A stretch of 64,000 nucleotides of DNA from Aphanomyces cochlioides (Eukaryota > Oomycota > Saprolegniomycetes > Saprolegniales > Verrucalvaceae): positions 2,666,001-2,730,000 of the forward strand of contig JAHQRK010000003.1 in assembly GCA_019828595.1 (NCBI GenBank), written 5' to 3'. A model generated the notes under the pieces. That model was not told the origin of the DNA. It did not search any database and was given only the letters and a program-made list of their open reading frames with translations. Below are positions 20,296 through 30,275 of the stretch, one piece after another. A program made the position numbers and the translations under genes. Every line of letters begins with the position of its first letter. The stretch's first letter is position 1.

Positions 20296-22106
20296 GTAGA
20301 TGTGTGTCCACCTGCCCTCGCACGTATAGAACAAGGCGTTGCGCAGTTCAGTGATGGCTGCATACATTGGCGTTTATTGTGTAGAAGTGCCTAGATGATA
20401 GACAACGGTGTATATCATTTGATTGATCATTGCCTTTCTTCCACTTGCTTTTTATATGCGGTACTGGTCATTTTCAGATTACAACTTTCTCTCCGACCAG
20501 AAGTTCCATGATGCGCACATTGAATAAGTGTCTGCACACCAACATGACACTTGATTAAACATCTCTGGACTCTCTTCTCTGCTCAACCTGACCATTGACT
20601 CGCCATGACCACAGCAATTCTCATACGTGTCAATGAAAAACGCTTGGATCCCTCATCACATCCTCTCTACTGTACGCTGGTCTCATCATGGAACTTCTAC
20701 TGTACGTCGACAACAAGACACTCTTATGCAACCTGGAGTCGATGGAAGAAGTGGTGGAGTCACTCGGACTCAATTTGAATCAAGTATTTAAGAGTTCTCG
20801 CTTTTATGCTCGTCGTCGTGAGGCATCAGCCAGGTGCACAGGGAGCAAACGAGTCAGACGTTCGCATTTCTGGTCGGGTGGTCCCACTACTTCATGAGCG
20901 ATTTGAATTCGGGCGATGATGCCATCTCGTAAAAGCTGGTGTTTATGCAACCAAGATGCGCGTATCCATGCATTTCCAACTCGCAAACTCGATGGGAGCG
21001 CGCTCGGAATCAGTGCCATTACATGGGATTCGATCGACCGTCACTCGTCCGTCACAGCTAGAGATGCGTTTTTTATAAAATTTTCCAAATAAAACGGTTA
21101 AATAAATTATAAAATATTTCGAAACAATAACTGAACAATTATCCGTGAGGGCGACACACTAGTATCCGGACGTTGGAGAAGTACCCTATCGATGAGTCAA
21201 GTTCGTGTTAAGTGCATACGTAGTGGCTATGACATCGCCAGAGCAGCGAAACGTATCTCACGACATCCATTAGATTTGCTGGCGGTTTCAAGTGCGAGCA
21301 GTAGCATAGCTTTGTAGATTTAATGGCACGTGATGGCAGACATACAGTACAAGAAGTTTTGGCCCTTTATATGATCAAGCGTGCTCTACCATTCAATAAA
21401 GTAGTATTTCACAGCGCAGACTTTGAATCCGTTTTAAGCTATTGTATCAATCGTTTAAGCTTCCCAGTCACAAAGCTATTGCAGACACCCACTTGATCAA
21501 TAAATTTAATCACGTGCAGTTGATTGTAAGATCGAAGAATAATGTCATATGACTTTCATCTGACGCATTTCCAACATAGAGGCGTCTGCCTTGGCATAAG
21601 GAGGCTGAGAGTACCCGCCAATGCCCCCTAGTGCCTACTGACTCGGAGCACAGACTTTTTCACACCAGTTTGGCACCATCTTCTCCCTAATTGCAATGTT
21701 GAAAAATTCAATATTTTTGTTCAAATTTTGATCTATATTCTTATTCAGTCCAAATTCACTCTTGACTTCCTCCTTTCGAACATGCTTTGACTGGTGGTTT
21801 TCCATCTGAAATATTGTCAGTGGTCATTTCTGCAATTGGCTGGCGCAAAGTAGTATTTGCCAATCAATTCCAAAAAAACTTTTAAAACAAAGGAAAATAA
21901 GAAAACGTTTTAAAACGGTTATTAAACGTTCTGTTATTTATGTTTAAATAACTAACGCATCTCTAGTCACAGCGCATATCCCTACCACTTTGCGTTGAAC
22001 CCACTCTGGAGTCTCTCGACGTCATCAATAAGATCTAAACTGTCCAATCAGAGTCCAGATTTGAAAATAAAGCCATTTGATTGGTGAAAATAGGTTCATC
22101 ATGCCA
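20296..22106. other. 1.8-kb intergenic region, no gene recognised
   Basis: After the pyrophosphatase 3' end the sequence becomes AT-rich with only short open frames (up to about 70 codons). No repeat family shared with the rest of the window, no tRNA and no transposon ends were noticed. Confidence 0.45.
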
Positions 22107-22157
22107 TGACGTCATAGATTACGCAGGAATTTTGCACCAACATGAGCGATGACGTCA
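22107..22157. promoter_or_regulatory. Pair of TGACGTCA (CRE-type) sites upstream of the desaturase gene
   Basis: The perfect 8-bp palindrome TGACGTCA occurs at 22107-22114 and again at 22150-22157, with starts 43 bp apart (about four helical turns). This is the consensus for bZIP factors of the ATF/CREB class. It lies 92-142 bp before the preferred desaturase ATG at 22249. Two exact copies so close are unlikely by chance; control of desaturase expression is inferred. Confidence 0.55.
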
Positions 22158-22248
22158 TGGTCCGGACCACCAATGCCGTCTCGCATGGATGGAATCTTGT
22201 CATGGGCAGTTGAGAGGTCCATTCGTCGATTTGCGCAAGACAAACAAC

Positions 22249-23178
22249 ATGGTCGACTGGAAGAAGCACATTGACAATGCCAACTGGCCCATGGTGATCT
22301 ACCTGGCCTACTGCCACGCGCTCGCCGTGGTCGCGATTGCATACTTCACGTCGGCCAAGTGGCAAACGTGGCTCTGGACATTGGCGTGCTACCAATTGGC
22401 AGGCCTTGGTATCACCGGCGGCGCGCACCGTTTGTGGTCCCACAAGTCATTCAAAGCCGCCGACTCTGTCCGTGTGTTCTTAATGTTGTGCAATGCGATG
22501 GCCAACCAAGGCACGATCTTCCACTGGTCGCGTGACCACCGCGTGCACCACAAGTGGTCCGAAAAAGATGCCGACCCACACAACGCTGCCCGCGGTCTTT
22601 TCTTTGCCCACGTCGGTTGGTTGCTGGTGAAGAAGGATGCCAAGGTGATTGAAGCTGGCAAGAAGATCAACATGGACGACTTGAAGGAAGACTGGGTCGT
22701 GATGCTCCAAGAACGATTCAACCCATGGATCAATCTCTTCATGTGCTTCGTCTTCCCCGTGCTCGTTGCCATGTACGGCTGGAACGAAAACTGGTACATT
22801 GCGCTCTTGGTGCCTGGTTTCTTCCGCTACGTCTTTGTCCTCCACGCGACTTGGCTCGTCAACAGTGCCGCCCACTTCTATGGCTACAAGCCTTACGACC
22901 CTGACATGGGCCCGACTGAAAACACCTTTGTCGCTTTCTTCGCCATGGGTGAAGGCTGGCACAACTGGCACCACGTCTTCCCTTACGACTACGCCGCGAG
23001 TGAGTTCGGTGTCTCTGCTCAATGGAACCCCACCAAGTTGTTCATCGACGCGATGGCCAAGATCGGCCTCGTCACGGACCGCAAGCGCGCTTTGCAAGCT
23101 TGGGAAGGCCGCAAGACTCGCTTGTACAGCAAGGCTGCTTCGACCGATGCTGAAGAATCCAAGGCCAAGACTGCTTAG
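22249..23178 (+). CDS. Acyl-CoA delta-9-type fatty acid desaturase
   Basis: The protein is 309 codons from the ATG at 22249; an in-frame ATG at 22189 would add 20 residues, and the later one is preferred because MVDWKKHIDNANWP aligns with the usual start of the catalytic core. The three histidine boxes of membrane di-iron desaturases are present: HRLWSH, HRVHH and HNWHH. Four hydrophobic helices are arranged as in stearoyl-CoA desaturases (YLAYCHALAVVAIAYF and LWTLACYQLAGLGIT; then INLFMCFVFPVLVAMYG and IALLVPGFFRYVFVLHATW). There is no fused cytochrome b5 domain, so a separate electron donor is expected. It introduces a cis double bond into acyl-CoA at the ER. Codon use is fairly biased. Confidence 0.93.
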   Translation: MVDWKKHIDNANWPMVIYLAYCHALAVVAIAYFTSAKWQTWLWTLACYQLAGLGITGGAHRLWSHKSFKAADSVRVFLMLCNAMANQGTIFHWSRDHRVHHKWSEKDADPHNAARGLFFAHVGWLLVKKDAKVIEAGKKINMDDLKEDWVVMLQERFNPWINLFMCFVFPVLVAMYGWNENWYIALLVPGFFRYVFVLHATWLVNSAAHFYGYKPYDPDMGPTENTFVAFFAMGEGWHNWHHVFPYDYAASEFGVSAQWNPTKLFIDAMAKIGLVTDRKRALQAWEGRKTRLYSKAASTDAEESKAKTA

Positions 23179-23764
23179 GCGTTGACATATTCCTATATAA
23201 TGATTCGATTTTCGTTATACTCGTCTTGCATCTTGCGGTGGAGATCTCCGCTTCCAACGGATTCAGCGTCGAAATCTACCGTGGAATGAATGATCTTTCA
23301 GCATGCACATGGTGAATATCCAAGGAAGCACCAGGCAAGGCAGGGAACTTGATGGAAACGATGATCCACTTGGGGACGATTTTGGACAGGCGAAGATTCA
23401 TGGATGGCTAAAAAGCCAGCTGCTACAACGCGCAATGACAACAGTGCAACCATCGACTGATGGAACGACAAAGACATGCAAGGATGATCTCCAAACCAGC
23501 CTAGCATGTGGACTAGCGTCTTTCCATGCGCATGCATCGCGTGCGACGGGTGTCTAGAAAAAGCTGTCGGCGGGTTCGTGGAAGTCAACGCCAACTCACC
23601 AGAACGCTTCAATCATGCAAACTTAGCTCGTCGTCCTCTACAAAGGCTGTCGAGCTCGGCACACATCGTTCACTGCGCATCCTTCCAAGCTTAGACCATT
23701 GCACGCTGCACGACTAAAGTTGTGATGGTGGCATGGAAAACTTTATGCACGAGGAGAGATTTCA
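23179..23764. other. Intergenic, 586 bp, no gene recognised
   Basis: This is the 3' flank shared by the convergent desaturase and DPP genes. Short frames on both strands (up to 104 codons) lack any domain or signal. Confidence 0.45.
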
Positions 23765-26005
23765 TTACAAGTGCTGGGAGACATATTCTGCAATGCGTTG
23801 CTCCATGTAGATTCGATCTTCCAAGTGTCGTGGCGAGTGGCGCTCCTTCGGGAACAAGAGCAAGTCGTAGTGCTTGCGAGCTCCAATGAGAGCATTGATC
23901 AGACGAGCCGTGTGACGGAAATGGACGTTTTCGTCGATCAAGCCGTGGATGAGGAGCAGCTTTTGATGTGGTTGCATGTGCTGCACATAGTTCATGACGT
24001 TGCCACGAGCATAGCCTTCAGGGTTGAGCTGTGGCGTCGACATGTATCGTTCCGTGTAGCAAGTGTCGTAGCCATCCCAGCTCGTCACAGGAGCGCCAGC
24101 AACAGCCAATTTGAAAGTTTCGGGAGCCTTGACGAGGGAAATGGCACTCATGTACCCACCGTAGCTCCAGCCAATGATGCCCACACGGCCAGCAATTGTC
24201 ACGCCATCGGCAATCATTTTGTGCACACCGTCTTCTTGATCGGATATTTCAATCGTTCCCATGGCGTGCTTGATTGCGCCTTCAAATGCAACGCCGCGAC
24301 GGAACGAGCCACGGTTGTCCACCTTGAGCACTGCGTAACCCATGCTACGGAAAAGCTGTGCACGCATGTCGACTGTGACGTTCCAAGCGTTCTGGACGCG
24401 CATGACATGAGGACCACCGTAGACGTAGACCATCGTTGGGTATGGACCAGAACCATACTTTGCTTCGTCTGGTTTGTAGAGTGCGCCGTACAACTTGGTA
24501 GTGCCGTCGCGAGATTGAAAGTCAAAGATAGTTGGCGCTTGGAGTTGGTCCTGGAGTTGCGTCAAGCGAGGATCCGCCGTTGTATGCAGTGTGTGGACAA
24601 GCTTCGAAGTACCGTTCGATAGATTGTGGACCACAGCAGTCGGTGGCGTGGTTGTGTTGTGGTAGACATCGACAAATTTCGAGCAAGCGCTGTCGAGGAC
24701 GACGTTGTGGATGCCAGGAATCGTCGTCACTTGCGTAATTGGCGCATTGGGCGTCGAGATGGACGTCTTGAAGAGATGGCGTTCAATGGGATTGAACAGG
24801 TTGCCACTAAAGTACAAAGTATCATGCTCCAAGTCAATGCCGTCCAACGATTCCACATTGCCCTCGCCATGGGTAAGAGCTCGCAAGCACGTTGCAACGC
24901 CGTTCACGACTTCGTACAAGTACAAATGCATGAAGCCAGTGCGTTCGGACGCCCAAATGAACGTGAAGGAACCATCCGAGCGGGTTTCCAAGTTGCGATA
25001 GAGGTAATGCACGTTGATCCACACGGCCGACGTCTCGCGGATGAGTTGTGTCAAGGCTTGGGTCGTTGGGTTATATCGCAAGAGTTCAGCTTCATTTTGG
25101 AGTCGGTTGAGGGTTTCGATGCCCAGAGTGCCATCAGCAAACCAGTGCACACGGCTAATGTAGAAGTCGGTCTGAGTGAATGGCACATAGACTGGCGTCT
25201 GGCGTTGCGTCAAGCTGACATGCTGCACAGCCAAACGGCGCTTTGGATTCGCTTCACCAGCAAAAGGGTATCGGTGATCTTCTTGGGCATTTTCGCCAAG
25301 TTCAGCGCTGCCAGAGTGCATAATGCGGAATTCAGGGATGTGGGTGTCGTCGACTTCTTCGAAGGCAATGCGAGAGCTGTCAGGCGACCACCAAAAGCCA
25401 CGGAAGCGCGACAATTCTTCTTGCGTTACAAAGCAAGCCAAACCGTGGCTTTTACCAGCTTCGCGTGCGCCGAATGTAATTTGCACGGCTTTTTGAGTAC
25501 CACCTGGAACCGGGTCGGCCGCAATCACGTAGATTTCATTTTCCTGGACGAAGGCAATGTGTCGTCCATCAGGAGAGTATTGTGGATCGATAGCTCCGCC
25601 CTTTGCACCCGTCGTGGTCTTGTCAAACAGCAACGTCAATTCCGCGCCTGGGTGTTCTTGCAAGTACAAGTTGCCTTGGAGAGGATACAAAATTCGGGTC
25701 GATTGAGGGGCGGGGCACCACAAGTACGAAGTGATACCGACTCCCATTTGCCGTTGTCGTTCACGTCGCAATTTCTCTTCCAACGACAGGTTGCTTTCGG
25801 TGTTGCCACTGCCAGGGGGTCGGGCAACAAGGGCAACTTGATGCGAATCAACATCCATGCCATAAAGTTGCTGCGTGAGTTCATTGCTGGGGCTGTGGAG
25901 GTACGCTAAAAGTCGTCCGTTGGGTGAAAACTGCAGGTTTGTTGGTGCATTGCTGCCTGGCGTTGGCATGCGCGCCACGTCTTCATACGCGATCGGGCTG
26001 CTCAT
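23765..26005 (-). CDS. Dipeptidyl peptidase of the DPP8/9 (S9B) family
   Basis: An intronless gene of 746 codons. The N-terminal two thirds form the beta-propeller of prolyl peptidases (repeated SPDGR/SPNGR and WSPDSSRIAF motifs). The DPP Glu-Glu substrate anchor is present in FVTQEELSRFRGFWWSPD. The C-terminal alpha/beta-hydrolase domain has the nucleophile elbow GWSYGGY (Ser about residue 614), the acid in GLIDENVHF (Asp about 691) and the histidine in KERHSPR (about 723). It has no signal peptide or N-terminal membrane anchor and it has the QEE..R..GFWW block, so it fits the cytosolic DPP8/9 branch better than DPP4. It should release Xaa-Pro dipeptides from N-termini. Confidence 0.92.
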   Translation of the reverse strand: MSSPIAYEDVARMPTPGSNAPTNLQFSPNGRLLAYLHSPSNELTQQLYGMDVDSHQVALVARPPGSGNTESNLSLEEKLRRERQRQMGVGITSYLWCPAPQSTRILYPLQGNLYLQEHPGAELTLLFDKTTTGAKGGAIDPQYSPDGRHIAFVQENEIYVIAADPVPGGTQKAVQITFGAREAGKSHGLACFVTQEELSRFRGFWWSPDSSRIAFEEVDDTHIPEFRIMHSGSAELGENAQEDHRYPFAGEANPKRRLAVQHVSLTQRQTPVYVPFTQTDFYISRVHWFADGTLGIETLNRLQNEAELLRYNPTTQALTQLIRETSAVWINVHYLYRNLETRSDGSFTFIWASERTGFMHLYLYEVVNGVATCLRALTHGEGNVESLDGIDLEHDTLYFSGNLFNPIERHLFKTSISTPNAPITQVTTIPGIHNVVLDSACSKFVDVYHNTTTPPTAVVHNLSNGTSKLVHTLHTTADPRLTQLQDQLQAPTIFDFQSRDGTTKLYGALYKPDEAKYGSGPYPTMVYVYGGPHVMRVQNAWNVTVDMRAQLFRSMGYAVLKVDNRGSFRRGVAFEGAIKHAMGTIEISDQEDGVHKMIADGVTIAGRVGIIGWSYGGYMSAISLVKAPETFKLAVAGAPVTSWDGYDTCYTERYMSTPQLNPEGYARGNVMNYVQHMQPHQKLLLIHGLIDENVHFRHTARLINALIGARKHYDLLLFPKERHSPRHLEDRIYMEQRIAEYVSQHL

Positions 26006-26167
26006 GGGCCGATATCGAAGTGACTCGAATTGTTACTTCAAAGGGAGGATGGATTCGCCATCACCCCTATCTCTAATGGAGTATTTCAACCAATCATTTA
26101 TGAAGACTCAATATTTAGCCAATAAAATGACTAGAAATTATAGATTGAAGTTCATTGATTAAAACAG

Positions 26168-26430
26168 AGCACGTAAACCCTGCACCCCAAATGGTGAAAA
26201 CCCTTACTTCAGAAACCCCTGCAACCCCTTGAAATGGTGGTAGCCACTTGGTGTCCCAGGCCACGAGGAGAGAGGACTGCTGTCATTCGTTTTGTAATGC
26301 ACAGACTGGGTTTGTCTCTTTGGGCGGACAAAGAACTGTGATTTTAGCGATGGCTGCTCAACCGAATCCAAATGGTGATAGCAGTTTGCGTCCAAGCCAT
26401 GAGCGTGTCATTGCACGTTTGACGAGGAAG
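26168..26430 (+). repeat. Dispersed repeat, copy 1 (copy 2 at about 30783-31100)
   Basis: The two copies share a start GTAA(A)CCC..GCACCCCAAATGG, then AACCCCTGCAACCCCTTGA, then AGCCACTTGGTG, GAGAGAGGACT, GTCATTCGT and ACTGGGTTTGTCTCTTTGGG, in the same order with scattered differences and indels. The copies lie 4.6 kb apart in direct orientation and bracket the Uma2-like gene and Harbinger element 1. Neither contains a clear gene. The rest of the gap 26006-26593 shows nothing else. Confidence 0.75.
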
Positions 26431-26593
26431 ACAGCATAGCACGACGAAAGCCGTACTACATGGTGCATCATCGCCCTCTCTAAGGGTGGCTAGGGGTACT
26501 GTTGATGTTCTAATTTGCGAAGGATGAGCGGACGAAAGTCGCGTCGTTGGTGCTTGTATATATTCTCATAAGGAAGGGCTAAAGTAATCTCGA

Positions 26594-27472
26594 CTACGAC
26601 TGTTTCGCTAAAAACTTTTGACGAGCACGCTCGGCACGGTGCCATTCAACATGGGCAGTCAATGGGCCAAGAGATCTGAATTGTATTCCGCACCCCGGAT
26701 AAGGGCATTCCAAGTCAACTTCGTCTTCGGAAGACGATCCAGGATCTTGATTCAAGATCATGTCCAAATCTGTCTTGTGCAGATAGAAACCTGGAAGCAC
26801 ATCACCGCCATCCAGGTCTCTCCATGTTGGATTACCGTCACAGTGCACTCTTCCTTCAGCATCGATCGTGTACACGTACATGATCCGATACTCCGGGCGT
26901 GGGTCAATGAGCCATGCCAATCGAACACCGTGTTTGAAATAATCATTTCGCATCTTTTCATCGAGTGTTTGGCGTCTTGAACCTTCACCAGCAAGTTTGT
27001 CAATTTCGACAACAAAAGTTGGGGCAAACGGACGACCATCATACGTCCACAGTTGCTGATCGGATAGACTTCATTGATCAGCTCGCGGTGCGTACGCGAC
27101 ATCGGGCATTCGGACTTTTCGTGTACTAGTAGTCTGTTCCAGAATGAAAGCTCCTTGCGCTGTTGTCACTCTTCCACTATAAGTTGACCACTTGGCCCAT
27201 TCATCGACTAGTGCTGCAATCTTGGCTGCGACTATTTCGCGGTCGTATACGACCATTCGGTACGGCGTGAAGTGGTCTTCGTCGATGAAAAATGCGGGTT
27301 GCTCACCGAAAAGAGGGTTGACAAGCGGACCGTGCTCTTCCACGTACTGATTGAGTTCGTCAAGCGTGATACCAGGGTAGTCACGAACGCAACACAAACA
27401 CTTCTTCGTTTTCAAGTCATGCACAAGCTGCTCGAGACGTTTCGGCTGGCCTTTCTTCTTGTTAAGCATCAT
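26594..27472 (-). pseudogene. Uma2-family nuclease fused to a C2H2 zinc finger, with one in-frame TGA
   Basis: One continuous frame of 293 codons runs from the ATG at 27472 to the stop at 26594, interrupted only by TGA at 27071-27073. The part before the stop (with YVEEHG, RMVVYDREI and RMPDVAYAPRAD) and the part after it (LWTYDGRPFAPTFVVEIDK, then DEKMRNDYFKHGVRLAWLIDP) together follow the Uma2/DUF820 restriction-endonuclease-like pattern PDVA...VVEI.K...K...Y...GV..AW.IDP. This is a PD-(D/E)xK-related fold common in bacteria and seen in some protists. The C-terminus adds a C2H2 finger (CPYPGC, 12 residues, then HVEWH). No splice pair removes the TGA cleanly. It is either a recently inactivated gene, a read-through gene or a sequence error. 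Confidence 0.72.
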
Positions 27473-27655
27473 CGCTTTTCTGTTGTGAGGCTTTTACTCG
27501 GTTGATTCGGACAAGTCAGAATTCTATCTTTGGGGTGATTTGATTGGCTCCAAGTTTTCGTCCACCCCAAATCTTGTGTCCTTCTGATTGTTACACTTGA
27601 TTTGTGTATTGAAAAATATTAAAGTAAAGAGTATTCTATAAATATTCAGGGGTAT
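27473..27655. other. 5' flank of the Uma2-like gene
   Basis: This short AT-rich stretch lies between the Uma2-like start and the left TAA of Harbinger element 1. It includes GATTTGATTGGCTCC, a CCAAT-type word seen repeatedly in this window. No gene is seen. Confidence 0.4.
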
Positions 27656-27865
27656 TAAGGGTGCACAAAATTCCAGTGTTTTTGGGTGTTTTTCAGTGAA
27701 AACGTCAAAACACTTGTATCAAAACGAGTTCATCGTTTGGTTGCACAAGACGTGTTTCCCTGAAAATCAAGAAAATCAATAGCTAAAACGAGTTTTCGAA
27801 AAATAGGTCAAGAGGTATTTTTGGTTGGAGTTGCTGTGCTCATCACACTTCCCAGAAACACAGCC

Positions 27866-29023
27866 ATGGAAGACACGTGCCCCTCCCTCATCGATGTTGC
27901 CATCACAGTTCTCCCGTGTCTCGTCGAGTCATACGTCAAGATTCCTTGTCGAACATCGGCACTCTCGGGAAAGCTCTATGTTGCTGAGCTGCTAGCTACG
28001 TCGAGCGAAGCGCGTTGTCGTGAAATGTCGCGCATGTCCAAAACAACGTTTTTACTCCTCGTTGAGCGTTCAGAAGTTCATGGTCTACGAGGCAGCTCAA
28101 ATGTACAAACTGCCGAGAAATTGCTGATCACATTGTAAATATTAAGTGGTGCGTCAAACCGGAACACTCAAGAGCGCTTCCAGCACAGCGGCGAGACAAT
28201 TTGCCGTGTTCTCCGTGATGTCCTTGTTGCGATAGGGCGCATGCAAAAGGAATACATCGTACAATACAATTCTCCTGCAACCCCTGCGCCAATTCGTCGG
28301 AATAAGAAGTGGTTTCCTTTCTTTGCAAGTTGTATCGGCGCCATCGATGGTACTCACATTCCTGCTGAAGTTTCCAGCTCTATTCGAGCGAGATTTCGAG
28401 ATCGCAGTGGTGGCATTTTACAAAATGTCTTTGCCGCTTGTTCTTTTGACATGCGATTTACCTTCTTACTAGCTGGCTGGGAAGGCTCTGCTCATGACGG
28501 TAGAGTTCTTGAAGACGCATATGTCAATGGTTTTGAACGTCAAAGCGACCGATATTATCTGGGCGACGCTGGCTACGCTCTTTCGCCTTTTGTGCTGACA
28601 CCATATCGTGGTGTACGTTATCATTTGAAAGAATTCAAAGAAGGGAACAAGAAACCACGCAATATACAAGAGCTCTTTAACTTGCGGCACTCGTCATGCC
28701 GCAATGTTATCGAGAGAACCTTCGGCGTTGTGAAGAAACGATTCACTATCTTGTCCCGAATGCCGTCCTATCCATACAAGCGCCAAGTGAGCATTGTACT
28801 CGCGGTTTGCACCATTCACAATTTCATTCGGTGCCACCAAGGCTTCACGGACGAGTACGACGTTGAGGACGAAGCTGACGTATCTCCCAGCCAACAAAAC
28901 CGCACTTCCAACGAGGAGATCGACGAAACGCAGGATGATCTTGGCGCTGCAGCAATGCGCGATTCCATTGCGACGGCAATGTGGGCATCATACACAGCAT
29001 TGAGACGTTCGGTCGACGATTGA
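27866..29023 (+). pseudogene. Harbinger (HARBI1-like) transposase with one in-frame TAA
   Basis: A single frame of 385 codons from the ATG at 27866, interrupted only by TAA at 28136-28138 between EKLLITL and ILSGASNRNTQERFQHSGET. The DDE nuclease triad is visible: Asp in IGAIDGTHIP, Asp in YYLGDAGYAL and Glu in NVIERTFGVVKKRF, as in the DDE_4 superfamily. The N-terminal part has the usual helical segment (FLLLVERSEVHGL..) and SGETICRVL. The C-terminus is acidic. Except for the stop, the protein looks intact. It is the transposase of Harbinger element 1. Confidence 0.85.
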
Positions 29024-29107
29024 GACTAGAGCTCGTAAGTATACTTGTGATAACTAGAAAGTCAATGACATCACACATTTTCATGTCATTCTTTGTTTAA
29101 TCTAGTG

Positions 29108-30059
29108 CTAATCCGTGGTATCCAAATCTTCAACAGGGATGGAGCAAATCTCTGCAATCAACTCTAATCGAGATGCATTGCCAATATTCAAGAATAGAAC
29201 GTCGGCGGAAGGTGTCATCGTCAAGTATCGGGCGAAATCCAAATTCTGTCGAGGTGTCAAAGGGATCTTCATACTTTGAAACAACTTCAACGCTTGCTCC
29301 ACAGTCGATGGTGCCTTTGAGATCCGACCTTCATGAATGGCTTGTTGGGTTTAGACTAAAATAAGCAGACTGTCTGCGACAGTGATGCTGCGACGCACCG
29401 TTCTCGCCTCCTTTGCAGCAGGGAGAGGCTCACGACGAGGCAAATTGTCGTCACGTACAGTGCTAGTATCACTTGCGTGGTCACTTACAACCTCGGTGTC
29501 ATAAATGGGGCTTTCATACGTCGATTCCTCAAAATCATTTGCCGTCGAAGCATCCGAGACGGCAAATTCACCAGTAGCAACAGCTCCAGAGAAGATGGCA
29601 TGCACTTGGTCGTAGAAAGGAAAGGGTTTATTACTATGATCTTGCATGAATTTTGATTAATAAGCGATTTTAAAACGTACCGATAGATTGCGCTCTTTGG
29701 ATGGGCTGCAATGTACGATGACCAGACCTCCTCGGGAGCTGTGGGTAGCCCGACGGCTGCGTCCCATCCGAATCCAGAGTTTGTTCGCAGCGCATGTACG
29801 CGAGAATATTCAGCCTTTAGACCACTCAAACGACCTTGTACTTGGGTCTTTGTATATCTCATGTCAGCTCTCTCGTTGAAAACACGCAGGAGTCGGGTCC
29901 AACCGTCCTTTTTCAAGCCACCAGCGTCCGTTCCTTTGCTTATAACATCGTTCAAGTGGCAGGTTGATTTGGTAGAAGATTACCTCGCGCTAGCTCTCGG
30001 CAAAAGCAATCGAGAAGGATTGCGGTGCGCTCCTCCGTCCAGCTTGCCTTCGTGGCCAT
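29108..30059 (-). pseudogene. Myb/SANT-like protein of Harbinger element 1, one in-frame TAA
   Basis: Exons 30059-29984, 29933-29681 and 29633-29108 join in frame to 285 codons. The start is MATKASWTEERTAILLD, a Myb/SANT-like DNA-binding domain in which WTEER, GLKKDGWTRLLRVFN and TQVQGRLSGLKAEY carry the spaced aromatic residues. The rest is a Ser/Asp-rich linker and a C-terminal helical block ending EDLDTTD. TAA at 29351-29353 separates SLLILV from TQQAIHEGRISKAPS, and the frame is otherwise open. In Harbinger transposons this partner recruits the transposase to the element ends. The DNA-binding role here is inferred from the domain and the pairing. Confidence 0.75.
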
Positions 30060-30275
30060 TTCTGAATTCACTTACGTCCGCAGAAGCGATGGATTGGACC
30101 TTATTTCTACGAGTTGATTAGACGAAAAGATATATTTCAAAACAGAGTTTGAGATAGCCAAACATGCAAGCACACGACCAAACGCTTGAACACAAAATCC
30201 CTAATCGGCCTCCCAGCCATTATGTACTTGATATTCAAGTGTTTCGATACAGAGTTTCAACCAAACGCACCCTAA

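Larger units (their letters stand above)
27659..30272 (+). mobile_element. PIF/Harbinger transposon, element 1 (2.6 kb)
   Basis: The element begins GGGTGC at 27659 and ends with the inverse GCACCC at 30272. It is flanked by TAA on both sides (27656-27658 and 30273-30275), which is the target duplication of this superfamily. Terminal identity beyond the first six bases is weak, but AAACACTTG recurs near both ends. It carries the two genes expected of an autonomous Harbinger, a DDE transposase (27866-29023, plus) and a Myb/SANT protein (29108-30059, minus), arranged convergently. Each contains one in-frame stop codon, so the copy is probably inactive. Confidence 0.85.

Noticed and set aside
24626..25909. 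427-codon plus-strand frame opposite the DPP gene
   Set aside because: No domain; the minus strand carries a complete S9 peptidase with all catalytic motifs.
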